A DNA stretch of 64,000 nucleotides from Dysgonamonadaceae bacterium (GCA_031272205.1 JAISUH010000090.1:1-64000), one strand, 5' to 3'. Positions 10,299 through 19,720 are shown, counted from the first letter of the stretch. The notes: a model not told the origin generated them from the letters alone. Program-made: numbers and translations.

Positions 10299-10496
10299 TT
10301 ATTTCAATCCCAATAATACTTTCACATTCTTTTCATCTACTTTGTGAACAAGACCCGTATGCGTGAGATTTCTCTTCTGCTTTTTGGTCTTTTTCGTCAA
10401 AATATGACTTTTAAAAGCGTGCTTCCTCTTGATTTTTCCTGATCCGGTAAGGGCGAACCTCTTTTTGGCACCGGAATTAGTCTTAATTTTTGGCAT
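10299..10496 (-). CDS. rpmI: 50S ribosomal protein L35
   Basis: [44 protein letters not shown]. Confidence 0.98.
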   Translation of the reverse strand: MPKIKTNSGAKKRFALTGSGKIKRKHAFKSHILTKKTKKQKRNLTHTGLVHKVDEKNVKVLLGLK

Positions 10497-10558
10497 TTTA
10501 CAGTCTTTTTTTATTGAATAATTGGATTAAAAATCCGCTCTTTTTCGAAAAGAGTTTG

Positions 10559-10566
10559 CAAAGATA
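10559..10566 (-). promoter_or_regulatory. Putative -7 box TATCTTTG for rpmI-rplT
   Basis: CAAAGATA on the + strand; about 60 nt upstream of rpmI; a CTCTTTT-TCG-AAAAGAG hairpin (10538-10554) lies just downstream. Confidence 0.6.
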
Positions 10567-10656
10567 TACATTTTATTTTGAATTGCGAAGAAATTCTCGA
10601 AGGATTCTCAAAATATCTTGCATTTTTTTTCTTTCTCACCTTCGTACCTTCGCGCT

Positions 10657-12573
10657 TTACGGCATTTTTACGCAACGTACCGACTCTCCAATTCCGCGGG
10701 TGTCGCATATATCTGCTTCCACGATGTTATCGCTGTCAAAGTACAAGGCATACGATTGACCGCGGTCATTCGCATTGCCGGTATCGCCGACCGTACTGCT
10801 CCAATAGTAGCCGCCGCCGCCGACGTCATGGGTCTGGGGAATACCCCCGCAGAGCCGGTATCCGGCCGCGGGCAGGAACATCAGAGGGTTGGGGGCGGCG
10901 CTTTCGGTAAGGGGACTGTTACCGTTCTTGTAACCTTGGGCAGCAGCGTTCCACACCGAGGTCGCGTATAAAGCCCAGCCGTTCATTTTACCCATTACCC
11001 ATGTCGAGGCCGCCTTTCCGTCCGAAACGCGAACCCATACAAAACCCGCATTGTGGGCATAGACTGACGCGCTTGTAAGAGTAAAACGGTCGGAGGCTGT
11101 AGCGGATACCGAACCGTCGCTGTTTACAATCAAAGACCACTCGTATTGTGTAGGTACGCGGTAACCGGACGGGCAGGGATTGTTGATGTTCTGGCCGTTC
11201 GTGTAACTGATATTGGCCTGATTTGCAGGGCCACCACCATTGCCCCACATCGACGAATTATCTTTACTGGGGTTTACCCAATCGCCGGGGAGTGTCCGTA
11301 TATCATACACAAATTTGGTGTCGGTGAGCGGATTATAGGTTGCTTCGGTGTATGGGGTCGTGGTAAAGAAACTTGAGGCATCGGCCATCTCATCGCGGAG
11401 GGAATGTTTCACATCTTTGCGTCCCCATTGATAGCATCCGCCATAGACGCGGATATTTTTGTTATCGGTGTGCGGGTAGGCCATTTGCTGCTTGGGTGTG
11501 AGATCGGGGTCGCCGCCAAGGTTATAGGTCAGAAAGGTTAGGGTTGTCTTGCCATTATAGGTCGTACCTATCGGGATAACGGCTTCGTAGGACGCCCCCG
11601 TTTTTGTGGAAAATGGATAGTAATCGCCCTTACTGGCCTCTATGCGGGCAGTCAGCGTGTATTTGTAGCTCGGCAGCAGCGCCTTGACGAAAGTTACCGT
11701 GGGGCTGATGGATCTCAGTCCCGACGGAGCGTTCACCGTCAGATTTGTGAAGGCTATAGTAACGGGACTTTCTCCATTGGTAAACACGGGGCGTTGGTTG
11801 CTCGGAGTCGATGGTGCATTGGGCGCTGTCCACGAGAAGGTCTGCGCGGCAGCCGTCGCGCCCTTGGCAGGATTGGCATCGGCGGGCAACGCGAGTACGC
11901 CTTTGTATCCCGGCGTTACGGCAGCATGGGCCACGGTCGAGATATTATTGCCCGTCAGCGAAGCATCGGCAATAACCGTAAGCAGCGGGAAGCGGTGCTT
12001 AAAAATGATATTCACCATCGCCGCACCCGAACTCAGATTCACGCTTCCCACCCAATGAAGCAGGTCGTTTGACGGATCGACGGTAAGAGTCGTAGCCGGA
12101 GAACCTGCCGCACCGGGGTCAACCGTGGTATTGCAGGAATAGGCGGCTAATTTGTACTGCGCTTTCGGCAGTCCGGTGAGGGTTCCCGCCGTTCCCGCGG
12201 AAAACAGTTGTTCGGTAACGTAACTGCCGTCGGAATCTTTATAAACAACGATACGGTATTTGGTGTTAGCCGCCATCGGCGTAGTAGAGCGGGTAGCCGA
12301 CAGAGGGTCGGCCGACAGGGTACACACCAAGAAAAGGCCGTCGCCCAAGTCCTGCGTTACCGTTTCGGGATCTAAGGCCGCGCGTGTCATAAATTCCTCT
12401 CCGCCCTGCGCGATGCCACCCACAGTAAAGGTAATGCTTCCGGGGTTCAATGAAGCCCCATCACCGTCTTCCTCCGAGCAGGAGGCAAGACCATAAATCA
12501 ACGAGCCAACTAAGCAGCAAAGCCGCAAGCGGCGGTAATTTTCGCCCATAATTTGGAAAAATGTACTGTTCAT
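10657..12573 (-). CDS. Fimbrillin-like lipoprotein with C-terminal FISUMP domain
   Basis: Lipobox YGLASC; fimbrillin-type FMTRAALDPET and KYRIVVYKDSDGSYV; C-terminal NPCPSGYRVPTQYEWSLI...AAGYR...GYYWSST...ESVRCVKMP is the Fibrobacter succinogenes major paralogous (FISUMP) domain pattern. Confidence 0.85.
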   Translation of the reverse strand: MNSTFFQIMGENYRRLRLCCLVGSLIYGLASCSEEDGDGASLNPGSITFTVGGIAQGGEEFMTRAALDPETVTQDLGDGLFLVCTLSADPLSATRSTTPMAANTKYRIVVYKDSDGSYVTEQLFSAGTAGTLTGLPKAQYKLAAYSCNTTVDPGAAGSPATTLTVDPSNDLLHWVGSVNLSSGAAMVNIIFKHRFPLLTVIADASLTGNNISTVAHAAVTPGYKGVLALPADANPAKGATAAAQTFSWTAPNAPSTPSNQRPVFTNGESPVTIAFTNLTVNAPSGLRSISPTVTFVKALLPSYKYTLTARIEASKGDYYPFSTKTGASYEAVIPIGTTYNGKTTLTFLTYNLGGDPDLTPKQQMAYPHTDNKNIRVYGGCYQWGRKDVKHSLRDEMADASSFFTTTPYTEATYNPLTDTKFVYDIRTLPGDWVNPSKDNSSMWGNGGGPANQANISYTNGQNINNPCPSGYRVPTQYEWSLIVNSDGSVSATASDRFTLTSASVYAHNAGFVWVRVSDGKAASTWVMGKMNGWALYATSVWNAAAQGYKNGNSPLTESAAPNPLMFLPAAGYRLCGGIPQTHDVGGGGYYWSSTVGDTGNANDRGQSYALYFDSDNIVEADICDTRGIGESVRCVKMP

Positions 12574-12599
12574 AATCTTAAATTTTTAAATCTTTGAAT

Positions 12600-12627
12600 T
12601 TCTAACTTCTAATTTCTAACTTCTACC
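12600..12627. repeat. Heptanucleotide tandem repeat (TTCTAAC/TTCTAAT/TTCTACC), 4 units
   Basis: ttctaac ttctaat ttctaac ttctacc read directly. Confidence 0.85.
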
Positions 12628-12631
12628 TTTC

Positions 12632-12808
12632 TCAAAGTCCGTAAATCACATCGCTGTCCACGTTGCCTCCATCCTCAGGTTCTTCTATCAGAGGCTCGTT
12701 GTTAAAGTTGAGTGAAGCCGATAAGAAACCGCCTTCGAGTTCCACGTAAGTTACTCCGATAACCGGCGTTGCGTAAAGTTTGTTTCTTTCATTTGTTTCT
12801 TTGCTCAT
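12632..12808 (-). CDS. 58-aa small acidic protein upstream of the fimbrillin-like gene (not in supplied ORF track)
   Basis: Minus-strand translation MSKETNERNKLYATPVIGVTYVELEGGFLSASLNFNNEPLIEEPEDGGNVDSDVIYGL*; co-directional with the fimbrillin gene. Confidence 0.7.
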   Translation of the reverse strand: MSKETNERNKLYATPVIGVTYVELEGGFLSASLNFNNEPLIEEPEDGGNVDSDVIYGL

Positions 12809-12830
12809 AAGTTCTTCTGTTTTTAAATGT

Positions 12831-12848
12831 TTAGTTCTTAGTTCTTAG
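12831..12848. repeat. Heptanucleotide tandem repeat (TTAGTTC), about 2.6 units
   Basis: ttagttc ttagttc ttag. Confidence 0.7.
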
Positions 12849-13348
12849 CTTATTATACGAGTTTCCATTGCATTTTTCGCCGATTCGAAAACCGAAAAAA
12901 AACACGAACATGTATCAATTTGATTTTTTTTGAAGAGTACAGTTTTGTCGGTTTGAGCCGACGAAAAAAATTCAAGTCTATCTCTGGCTTTTCAATTTTA
13001 TTTCATTCGTCAAAAATAAGGGCTTTTTTTAAGGTTTGTATGGCAAAAACCGAAAAAAAAATCCACATTTCTGACACACAAGCACAATTTGTTTGGCTAT
13101 TTTTGCAACACTTTTGCGGAAAATTTTCAAATTGTGGATTTTTTTGCAACAAAACAGCCTGTTCGCCCAAAAAAGTTGCAATTTGCGCAACTTTTAACGC
13201 TAACGGGGGAAAACCGAGCATTGAAAAAATCACGAAACACGAAACAACATTCGACGGCTGTTAACCGAGAATCGGATTTTTTCATGTTTTATCGATTTTT
13301 TTTCCTATTTTTACCACCGATTATAAAACAGCCCCATAAGATCTGCCG

Positions 13349-15421
13349 ATGAATCATTATCTGAACGACTTGTTGCATGAGTTTTCCACGCCTTTCAGCA
13401 ATCCGGTGCTTATTTTCACCGTGTTGCTCTCTATTGTGCTGGCGGTTCCGATTATGCTGCGGCGAATCAATGTGCCGGGCATTATCGGACTGATTGTGGC
13501 GGGAGTGATTATCGGCCCGCACGGTTTGAATATAGTGGACAACGCGAACGCCGGAGTGGAAATGTTCTCCACCATCGGGCTGCTCTACATTATGTTTATT
13601 GTGGGGTTGGAACTCGATTTGAAAGAGTTTGCCGAGAACAAGAACAAGAGTCTGATATTCGGCCTTTTCACGTTTCTTTGCCCTTTCATCCTCAGCTATC
13701 CCATTTGTCGGTATTTTTTGGAGTACAGCCACTTCACGAGCCTTATCATCGCCGATATGCTTGCGGCACACACACTCGTTACATATCCTATTATCAGCCG
13801 ATTGGGCGTTTCAAAAAATCAAGCCGTAGCCGTTACCATCGGCGGCACCATTTTGGTGGATACCACCGTATTTGTATTTTTCGCGCTTGCTCAGTCAAAC
13901 AATCGGGGAAGTCTCGAATTTTCGTATCTTATCAAGTTAGCTGCGTCCCTTGTCGTCTTTTCGTTCATCGTTTTCTTTGTCGTCCCGCGCATAGCCAAAT
14001 GGTTTTTCCAAAAAACCGAAAGCGAGAGGTATTCCACGTTTATTTTCACCTTGTTGATTGTCTTTCTCTGCGGTTTTTTGGCCAGCTTGAGCGGTATAGA
14101 GCCCATTATTGGCGCATTTGCCGCGGGATTGACCCTGAACCATCTGATTCCACATTCATCGGCATTGATGAACCGCATCGAGTTTTTCGGAAACGCGCTG
14201 TTTATCCCCATCTTCCTCATCTCGGTGGGGATGCTTGTGGATGTTTCCATCGTGTTCAACGGGACACGAACGCTTGTGGTAGCGCTGACCTTGTCTTCCA
14301 TCGCACTTTTAGGAAAATGGTTAGCCGCATTTTTCACGCAGATTACGTTTAAATACAGCCGGACACAGGGCAATCTGATTTTCGGGTTGAGCGGTTCGCG
14401 TGCAGCGGCCACGCTCGCGATCGTCATTATCGCCTACAAAGAGCATTTGGTAGGCGAACACGTGCTCAACGGCGCTATCATCCTCATTCTGATTACCTGC
14501 ATTGTGGCTTCGTTTGTAACACAAAAATCGGCAAGGAAAATCGCTATCAGCGAAGAAAACACCCCTTTACCCTCTTCGACAACAGGGCATCTTGCGCAGG
14601 AAAGAATACTTGTCCCGATAGCCAATCCGTCCCATATCGGGTTTCACGTAGAGTTGGCTCTACTGTTGAAAAACAAAAAATCGGAAAATCCCATCTCGTT
14701 GCTTGGAGTAATGCCTAATAATAAAGAGGCTGAACGAAACATCATCGGTTTCCGCAAAAAATTGCAAGAATTTGTGAACACGGCCACAGCAGCAGACGTA
14801 CAAGTGGAAATCATCACGGCCATCGACCATAATCCTGCCGGCGGCATCATCCGCATCGCCCGCGAAACCATGTCGGATATCGTCATTCTGGGATGGCCCG
14901 GCAAAGTGGGGATGATCGAACGGCTGCTGGGCGAAACGTCAGAGTCTATTATCAAGAATATGGACAAAAATCTCTTTGTTTGCCACCTCGAACATAAACT
15001 GAACACCCACAAACGCATCGTAGTCGTTTCGCCCCCGTTAGCTGAAAAAGAGGGCGGATTTGAGTTGTGGGTAAACAAAATCATCAAATTGTCGAGCGAA
15101 TTGTCGTTGCCCGTATTGCATTTGGGACATCCCGATACCAATAAAGCCATTGGGGCGACGCGGAAAAACGGAAGCCCATTTTCTTTCGTTCCTTTCGACA
15201 ATTGGATTAATCCACTGACCTGCAAAGATTTCATAAAGAAGGACGATATAATCATTCTCGTATCGGCACATGCGGGATACATTTCCCATATATCGGTGTT
15301 AGACAACCTCCCGACACGGTTTGAACGCCTCTTTCCCAATTACAGCCGCATCGTGATTTATCCGAAACAACATCTTCCCGACGTTTTGTTAGAGAGCGAC
15401 GACTACATTTTTGTACCCTGA
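13349..15421 (+). CDS. CPA2-type cation:proton antiporter with C-terminal universal-stress-like domain
   Basis: About 12 TM segments, GIIGLIVAGVIIGPHGLN, IGAFAAGLTLNHLIP; C-terminal USP-like region ERILVPIANPSHIGFHVELA. Confidence 0.92.
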   Translation: MNHYLNDLLHEFSTPFSNPVLIFTVLLSIVLAVPIMLRRINVPGIIGLIVAGVIIGPHGLNIVDNANAGVEMFSTIGLLYIMFIVGLELDLKEFAENKNKSLIFGLFTFLCPFILSYPICRYFLEYSHFTSLIIADMLAAHTLVTYPIISRLGVSKNQAVAVTIGGTILVDTTVFVFFALAQSNNRGSLEFSYLIKLAASLVVFSFIVFFVVPRIAKWFFQKTESERYSTFIFTLLIVFLCGFLASLSGIEPIIGAFAAGLTLNHLIPHSSALMNRIEFFGNALFIPIFLISVGMLVDVSIVFNGTRTLVVALTLSSIALLGKWLAAFFTQITFKYSRTQGNLIFGLSGSRAAATLAIVIIAYKEHLVGEHVLNGAIILILITCIVASFVTQKSARKIAISEENTPLPSSTTGHLAQERILVPIANPSHIGFHVELALLLKNKKSENPISLLGVMPNNKEAERNIIGFRKKLQEFVNTATAADVQVEIITAIDHNPAGGIIRIARETMSDIVILGWPGKVGMIERLLGETSESIIKNMDKNLFVCHLEHKLNTHKRIVVVSPPLAEKEGGFELWVNKIIKLSSELSLPVLHLGHPDTNKAIGATRKNGSPFSFVPFDNWINPLTCKDFIKKDDIIILVSAHAGYISHISVLDNLPTRFERLFPNYSRIVIYPKQHLPDVLLESDDYIFVP

Positions 15422-15437
15422 TTTGAAAATATAAAAC

Positions 15438-16991
15438 ATGATCACCGATATGATTACGAATTGGAAAAAACTTTTTTATCCCCTTTCTCTCATTATCTCG
15501 ATGGCTTTATTGCCGAGTTGCGGTTCTTCGAAATACACATCGCTAACACGCGTCCCCGACCCCACGCCCAAACGCGAATTTCGTGGCGCGTGGGTGCAAA
15601 CCGTCGGTCAGTCGCGTTACCGTCAGATGAACAGCGCAGAAATGAAAAATTATTTCTCGGAAATGGTGCGCAAATTCGACGAAGCAGGCATCAACGCGCT
15701 GATTTTCCAGATACGTCCCGAAGCCGACGCTTTTTATAAATCAAGCCTCGAACCATGGAGCCGCTTCCTGACCGGAAGTCAGGGGCTTGCACCCAACGAC
15801 CCGTCGTTTGACCCGCTGACTTACCTCATCGACGAGTGCCACAAGCGCGGCATGGAATTGCACGCATGGATGAATCCTTACCGCGTGAAAACCGATGTGA
15901 GCATCACGCTGGCGCCGCAGCACATCTATTGGAAGTATCCCGAACGCTTCCTTCAATACGGCAGCCAGCTCTATTTCGACCCCGGACTACCCGAAAACAG
16001 AGGGTTTATCTGCGACGTGGTGCGCGACATCGTGTCGCGTTATGACGTGGACGCTATCCACATGGACGATTATTTTTACCCCTACCCCATCGCCGGAACC
16101 CCTTTCCCCGACGACAACAGTTTTGCAACATACTCCGCATCGCAAGGCTTTGCGGCGAATCAACGCGACGACTGGCGGCGCAATAATGTGAACCTGCTCA
16201 TCCAACAAATCAAATACGCCATTGCCGGAACAAAACCATGGGTGCGCTTCGGCATCAGTCCTTTCGGTATCTACCGGAACAAACGCAGCACTCCCGACGG
16301 TTCGGGCAGCGAAACCTCAGGCTTGCAAAATTACGACGACCTGTACGCCGATATTAAGCTTTGGGTGGAAAAGGGATGGATCGACTATACCCTGCCGCAA
16401 CTCTATTGGGAAACAGGGCACAAAGCAGCCGACTACACCACACTGCTCAAATGGTGGAACGCCAATAATTACCGGAAGCCGCTGTACATCGGACAGGATT
16501 TGAAACGTAGCATCGACAAGAACGAATTGTGGGAAAAAATCCGACAGTCGCGCAACATGACCTTTGTTAACGGCAACTGTTACTGGTACGGATACCAAAT
16601 TCTCGACAACTTCGAAGGTGTGGCCGACATGATGAGAAACGACCTTCACCGCACAAAAGCGCTGATTCCCGCCTACGAAAACATGTCTGTCAAACGGCCG
16701 AAAGCCGTTAAGAAGGCCAAGGAGATTTTTACGGAAGACATGCACTTCCTGACCTGGGAATCGGACAGGCAAAACGGAAACCCCGAGTCGGCGCACTATT
16801 TTGTCGTTTACCGTTTCCACAAAGGAGAAACCGTGGACATCAACCGTTCGGAAAACATCATAGCGGTAACGCCCGACAACTTTTTTGTTCTTCCATACGA
16901 AGGCGGCAACCGGACTTACACTTACGCGGTAACAGCTTTGGACGCTTTTAAAAACGAATCGAAAGAGAAGAAAATAAAAGTAAAATTATAA
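15438..16991 (+). CDS. Family 10 glycosylhydrolase (GHL10/DUF187), lipoprotein
   Basis: Lipobox LLPSCGSS; PKREFRGAWVQTVGQSRY, INALIFQIRPEADAFYKSSLEPWSRFLTG, VDAIHMDDYFYPYP. Confidence 0.92.
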   Translation: MITDMITNWKKLFYPLSLIISMALLPSCGSSKYTSLTRVPDPTPKREFRGAWVQTVGQSRYRQMNSAEMKNYFSEMVRKFDEAGINALIFQIRPEADAFYKSSLEPWSRFLTGSQGLAPNDPSFDPLTYLIDECHKRGMELHAWMNPYRVKTDVSITLAPQHIYWKYPERFLQYGSQLYFDPGLPENRGFICDVVRDIVSRYDVDAIHMDDYFYPYPIAGTPFPDDNSFATYSASQGFAANQRDDWRRNNVNLLIQQIKYAIAGTKPWVRFGISPFGIYRNKRSTPDGSGSETSGLQNYDDLYADIKLWVEKGWIDYTLPQLYWETGHKAADYTTLLKWWNANNYRKPLYIGQDLKRSIDKNELWEKIRQSRNMTFVNGNCYWYGYQILDNFEGVADMMRNDLHRTKALIPAYENMSVKRPKAVKKAKEIFTEDMHFLTWESDRQNGNPESAHYFVVYRFHKGETVDINRSENIIAVTPDNFFVLPYEGGNRTYTYAVTALDAFKNESKEKKIKVKL

Positions 16992-16993
16992 CG

Positions 16994-17968
16994 TCATTTT
17001 GTAACCCATCTTTCGTCGTGCACCTTTATTTTCTCTCCTTTGCGGTAATAAAGGTCATCTTTCTTGGGGATGAGAAGGGTGTAGCTTTTTCCGGTTTTAT
17101 TGGTCAGTTTGCGGTCGCGGAGCCAAGAGTTGAAATCTTTTAGCTGGGCGTAAGTTATGCCGTGCTGCCGGGCAAACGTAGCCAGATCGGGAATCGCATC
17201 CGATATTTCAACTTTCTTAAATTCAATGGGTTTATACAATTGGTCGGGACGGATAATGAAACCGTACTTCTGTGGATTTTCGAAAATCAACTTTGCCGCA
17301 AGCATCCGAAAATAGTATCGCGAAGTTTCTTCCACTAACCAGAGGTCGAGGGCATCATCGACATTCTGCTTTTCGAGCTCGGTAGAAATCCGCCCTTGTC
17401 CGCCGTTATACGAAAGCGCCGAGGCGCTCCACGAACCGTATTTATTGTAAGACCCGCGCAGGTATCGGCAAGCGGCAAGGGTCGATTTCTCCATATCAAA
17501 GCGTTCATCTACTTCCGTCCCCACTTCCAAACCGTATTGCGGCGCCGAACTCGCCATAAACTGCCACAAACCCGCCGCACGAGCAGGCGATAAAGCGCGG
17601 GAATCGAGACTGCTCTCGATAACGGCAAGGTATTTCAAATCATCCGGCAATCCCTGTTTTTTCAGGATAGGCTCGATAATCGGGAAAATGCGGTTTGCCC
17701 GCTTGAACAGGAGCAGGGTCGTGGAATGAAAATACGTAAAGCTGTTCAGCTCCCGGTCCATCCTCTCGTGAAAATCGTAGCGGTCAAAGGTGATTTTTTC
17801 TCCCGCGAAAACCATTTCTTCCGGCACATCCACCGAAGCGGTCATCGCCATCACAAGCGGGCGACCGTTTTCCTCTTCTTCAATTTTATGGCTCGATAAA
17901 AACACGACCACAACGGTTGTCGCGATAAAAATCAGCAAGGTAAAAAGAATGTATTTTTTCATTTTCAA
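16994..17968 (-). CDS. Lytic transglycosylase domain-containing protein (MltD-like)
   Basis: LPDDLKYLAVIESSLDSRALSPARAAGLWQFMASSAPQYGL, the SLT/MltD catalytic motif; C-terminal LysM-like end. Confidence 0.92.
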   Translation of the reverse strand: MKMKKYILFTLLIFIATTVVVVFLSSHKIEEEENGRPLVMAMTASVDVPEEMVFAGEKITFDRYDFHERMDRELNSFTYFHSTTLLLFKRANRIFPIIEPILKKQGLPDDLKYLAVIESSLDSRALSPARAAGLWQFMASSAPQYGLEVGTEVDERFDMEKSTLAACRYLRGSYNKYGSWSASALSYNGGQGRISTELEKQNVDDALDLWLVEETSRYYFRMLAAKLIFENPQKYGFIIRPDQLYKPIEFKKVEISDAIPDLATFARQHGITYAQLKDFNSWLRDRKLTNKTGKSYTLLIPKKDDLYYRKGEKIKVHDERWVTK

Positions 17969-18107
17969 ATTCTTTTAAGGATTTCCGGCTTTCAAATGTA
18001 GGTATTTTTCCGCAAAAGAAAAAATTCTTGACAGCAAAATCAGGGCAAAGGGGCGGACGGCGGCGCTTTGTGGCTACGAAGGGCGCTTTGATAGATAAGG
18101 GTTTCCC

Positions 18108-18140
18108 TTCTTAATTCTTAATTCTTAATTCTTAATTCTC
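18108..18140. repeat. Heptanucleotide tandem repeat (TTCTTAA), 4.7 units
   Basis: ttcttaa x4 followed by ttctc. Confidence 0.95.
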
Positions 18141-18145
18141 AACTA

Positions 18146-18192
18146 CCCCCCCCTTTTTCGTGCATTCGCGCATTCATATCTTCACGGCAAAA
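18146..18192. repeat. Dispersed GCCACGAAGG-type repeat with C8/G8 end (copy B)
   Basis: Minus strand TTTTGCCGTGAAGATATGAATGCGCGAATGCACGAAAAAGGGGGGGG; similar in layout to 30545-30581. Confidence 0.5.
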
Positions 18193-18259
18193 TAATCGAA
18201 ATTTGAATGTTGCCCCAATGTTAAAGGATGTCGGCGGGGAAAAATACGTTGAATATTGT

Positions 18260-18267
18260 TATCTTTG
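18260..18267 (+). promoter_or_regulatory. Putative -7 box TATCTTTG for the THUMP methyltransferase gene
   Basis: TAnnTTTG match about 75 nt upstream of the likely ATG at 18341. Confidence 0.55.
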
Positions 18268-18340
18268 TCGTCTGTTTTACCGAAGTAACAAGCGTTGTCT
18301 TTCAGCGCCTGAAACATTCAAAAAAAATACTTCAAAAAAA

Positions 18341-19681
18341 ATGAAGACGACGGAAGAATTTCCCATGATTGCCAAAACGATGGCCGAACTCGAAGACGTA
18401 TTGGCCGAAGAACTTGTCGGGCTGGGGGCAAATAACATACAAATCGGCACACGAATGGTATCGTTCACCGGCGATAAAACATTGATGTACAAAGCCAACC
18501 TGCATTGCCGGACAGCATTGCACATCCTGAAACCGATACACTCGTTCAAGGCAGAGAATGCCGACGAAGTATATGAAGCCGTAAAACAGCTCGATTGGGA
18601 TAACTATTTGTCCATCGACAAAACTTTTGCAGTGGATTCCGTGGTTTTCTCCCATATTTTCCACCACTCCAAATTTGTGGCTTACCGCGTGAAAGACGCC
18701 ATTGCCGATTATTTCACCGAAAAATACGGAAAACGGCCGTCGGTAAGCGTTTCGAATCCCGATTTGGTGTTCAATATTCACGTGGCGCACAACAAATGCA
18801 CCTTGTCGCTCGACAGTTCGGGCGAATCGCTTCACAAGCGGGGCTATCGCGTGGCGCAAACCGAAGCGCCCCTCAACGAGGTGCTGGCAGCCGGGATGGT
18901 GCTGAAATCGGGATGGCGAGGCGAAAGCGTCTTCTTCGATCCGATGTGCGGTTCCGGCACACTGATTATCGAAGCGGCGATGGTTGCTCTGGGAATCCCT
19001 CCGGGAATTCATCGGGAACATTTTGCGTTTGAAAACTGGCCTGATTTCGATCGTGAATTGTTCAGCGCCATTTACAACGACGATTCCGGTTCGCGCGAAT
19101 GTTCACAGCGTATCATCGGATCCGATATATCTCCCAAAGCCATCGCGATAGCCGAACGAAACATCAAAAGCGCCGGATTGACAAAATACATTGACTTGCA
19201 AGTAAAACCCTTCCAGCAATATACCGAAGCTCCAGCCTCAAAAGGCGTACTGATGACCAATCCTCCTTACGGAGAACGCATTAAGATAGAGGAACTTGAA
19301 CCCCTGTACGCCATGATTGGCGAGCGTTTAAAACACGTTTTTACCGGATACGAGGCTTACATTTTGAGCTACAAAAAAGAATGTTTCGACAGCATCGGCC
19401 TAAAACCGACAAGACGGTTTTTCCTTTTCAACGGCGCATTGGAATGTGAAATGCGGGAATACGAAATTTTTGCGGGAAAACGCAATCTGCGACCAAGGGA
19501 AGAAAAGCATGAACAACACCCAAGGGATGACAAACGGGAACGTTACCCGCGTGAAGACCGAATATTTGCTACAAGCAAACCGGAAGAAAAGAGAACGCGC
19601 CCTCCTTTCAAACCCAAGAGCGACAAGCGCGACGAAACGCCGAAAAAACGCTTTTTCCGTTCCGACAGAAAGGATTCATAA
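18341..19681 (+). CDS. THUMP-domain class I SAM-dependent RNA methyltransferase (RlmL N-half-like)
   Basis: FDPMCGSGTLIIEAAM and MTNPPYGERI motifs; the ORF opens at 18203 but the promoter at 18260 favours the in-frame ATG at 18341; charged C-terminal tail. Confidence 0.92.
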   Translation: MKTTEEFPMIAKTMAELEDVLAEELVGLGANNIQIGTRMVSFTGDKTLMYKANLHCRTALHILKPIHSFKAENADEVYEAVKQLDWDNYLSIDKTFAVDSVVFSHIFHHSKFVAYRVKDAIADYFTEKYGKRPSVSVSNPDLVFNIHVAHNKCTLSLDSSGESLHKRGYRVAQTEAPLNEVLAAGMVLKSGWRGESVFFDPMCGSGTLIIEAAMVALGIPPGIHREHFAFENWPDFDRELFSAIYNDDSGSRECSQRIIGSDISPKAIAIAERNIKSAGLTKYIDLQVKPFQQYTEAPASKGVLMTNPPYGERIKIEELEPLYAMIGERLKHVFTGYEAYILSYKKECFDSIGLKPTRRFFLFNGALECEMREYEIFAGKRNLRPREEKHEQHPRDDKRERYPREDRIFATSKPEEKRTRPPFKPKSDKRDETPKKRFFRSDRKDS

Positions 19682-19720
19682 TTTTTTTACACAGATAACC
19701 CATCGTTAAAAACAACAATC

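Noticed and set aside
18108-18140. Possible CRISPR repeats
   Set aside because: Period is only 7 bp with no spacers and no cas genes nearby; simple microsatellite.
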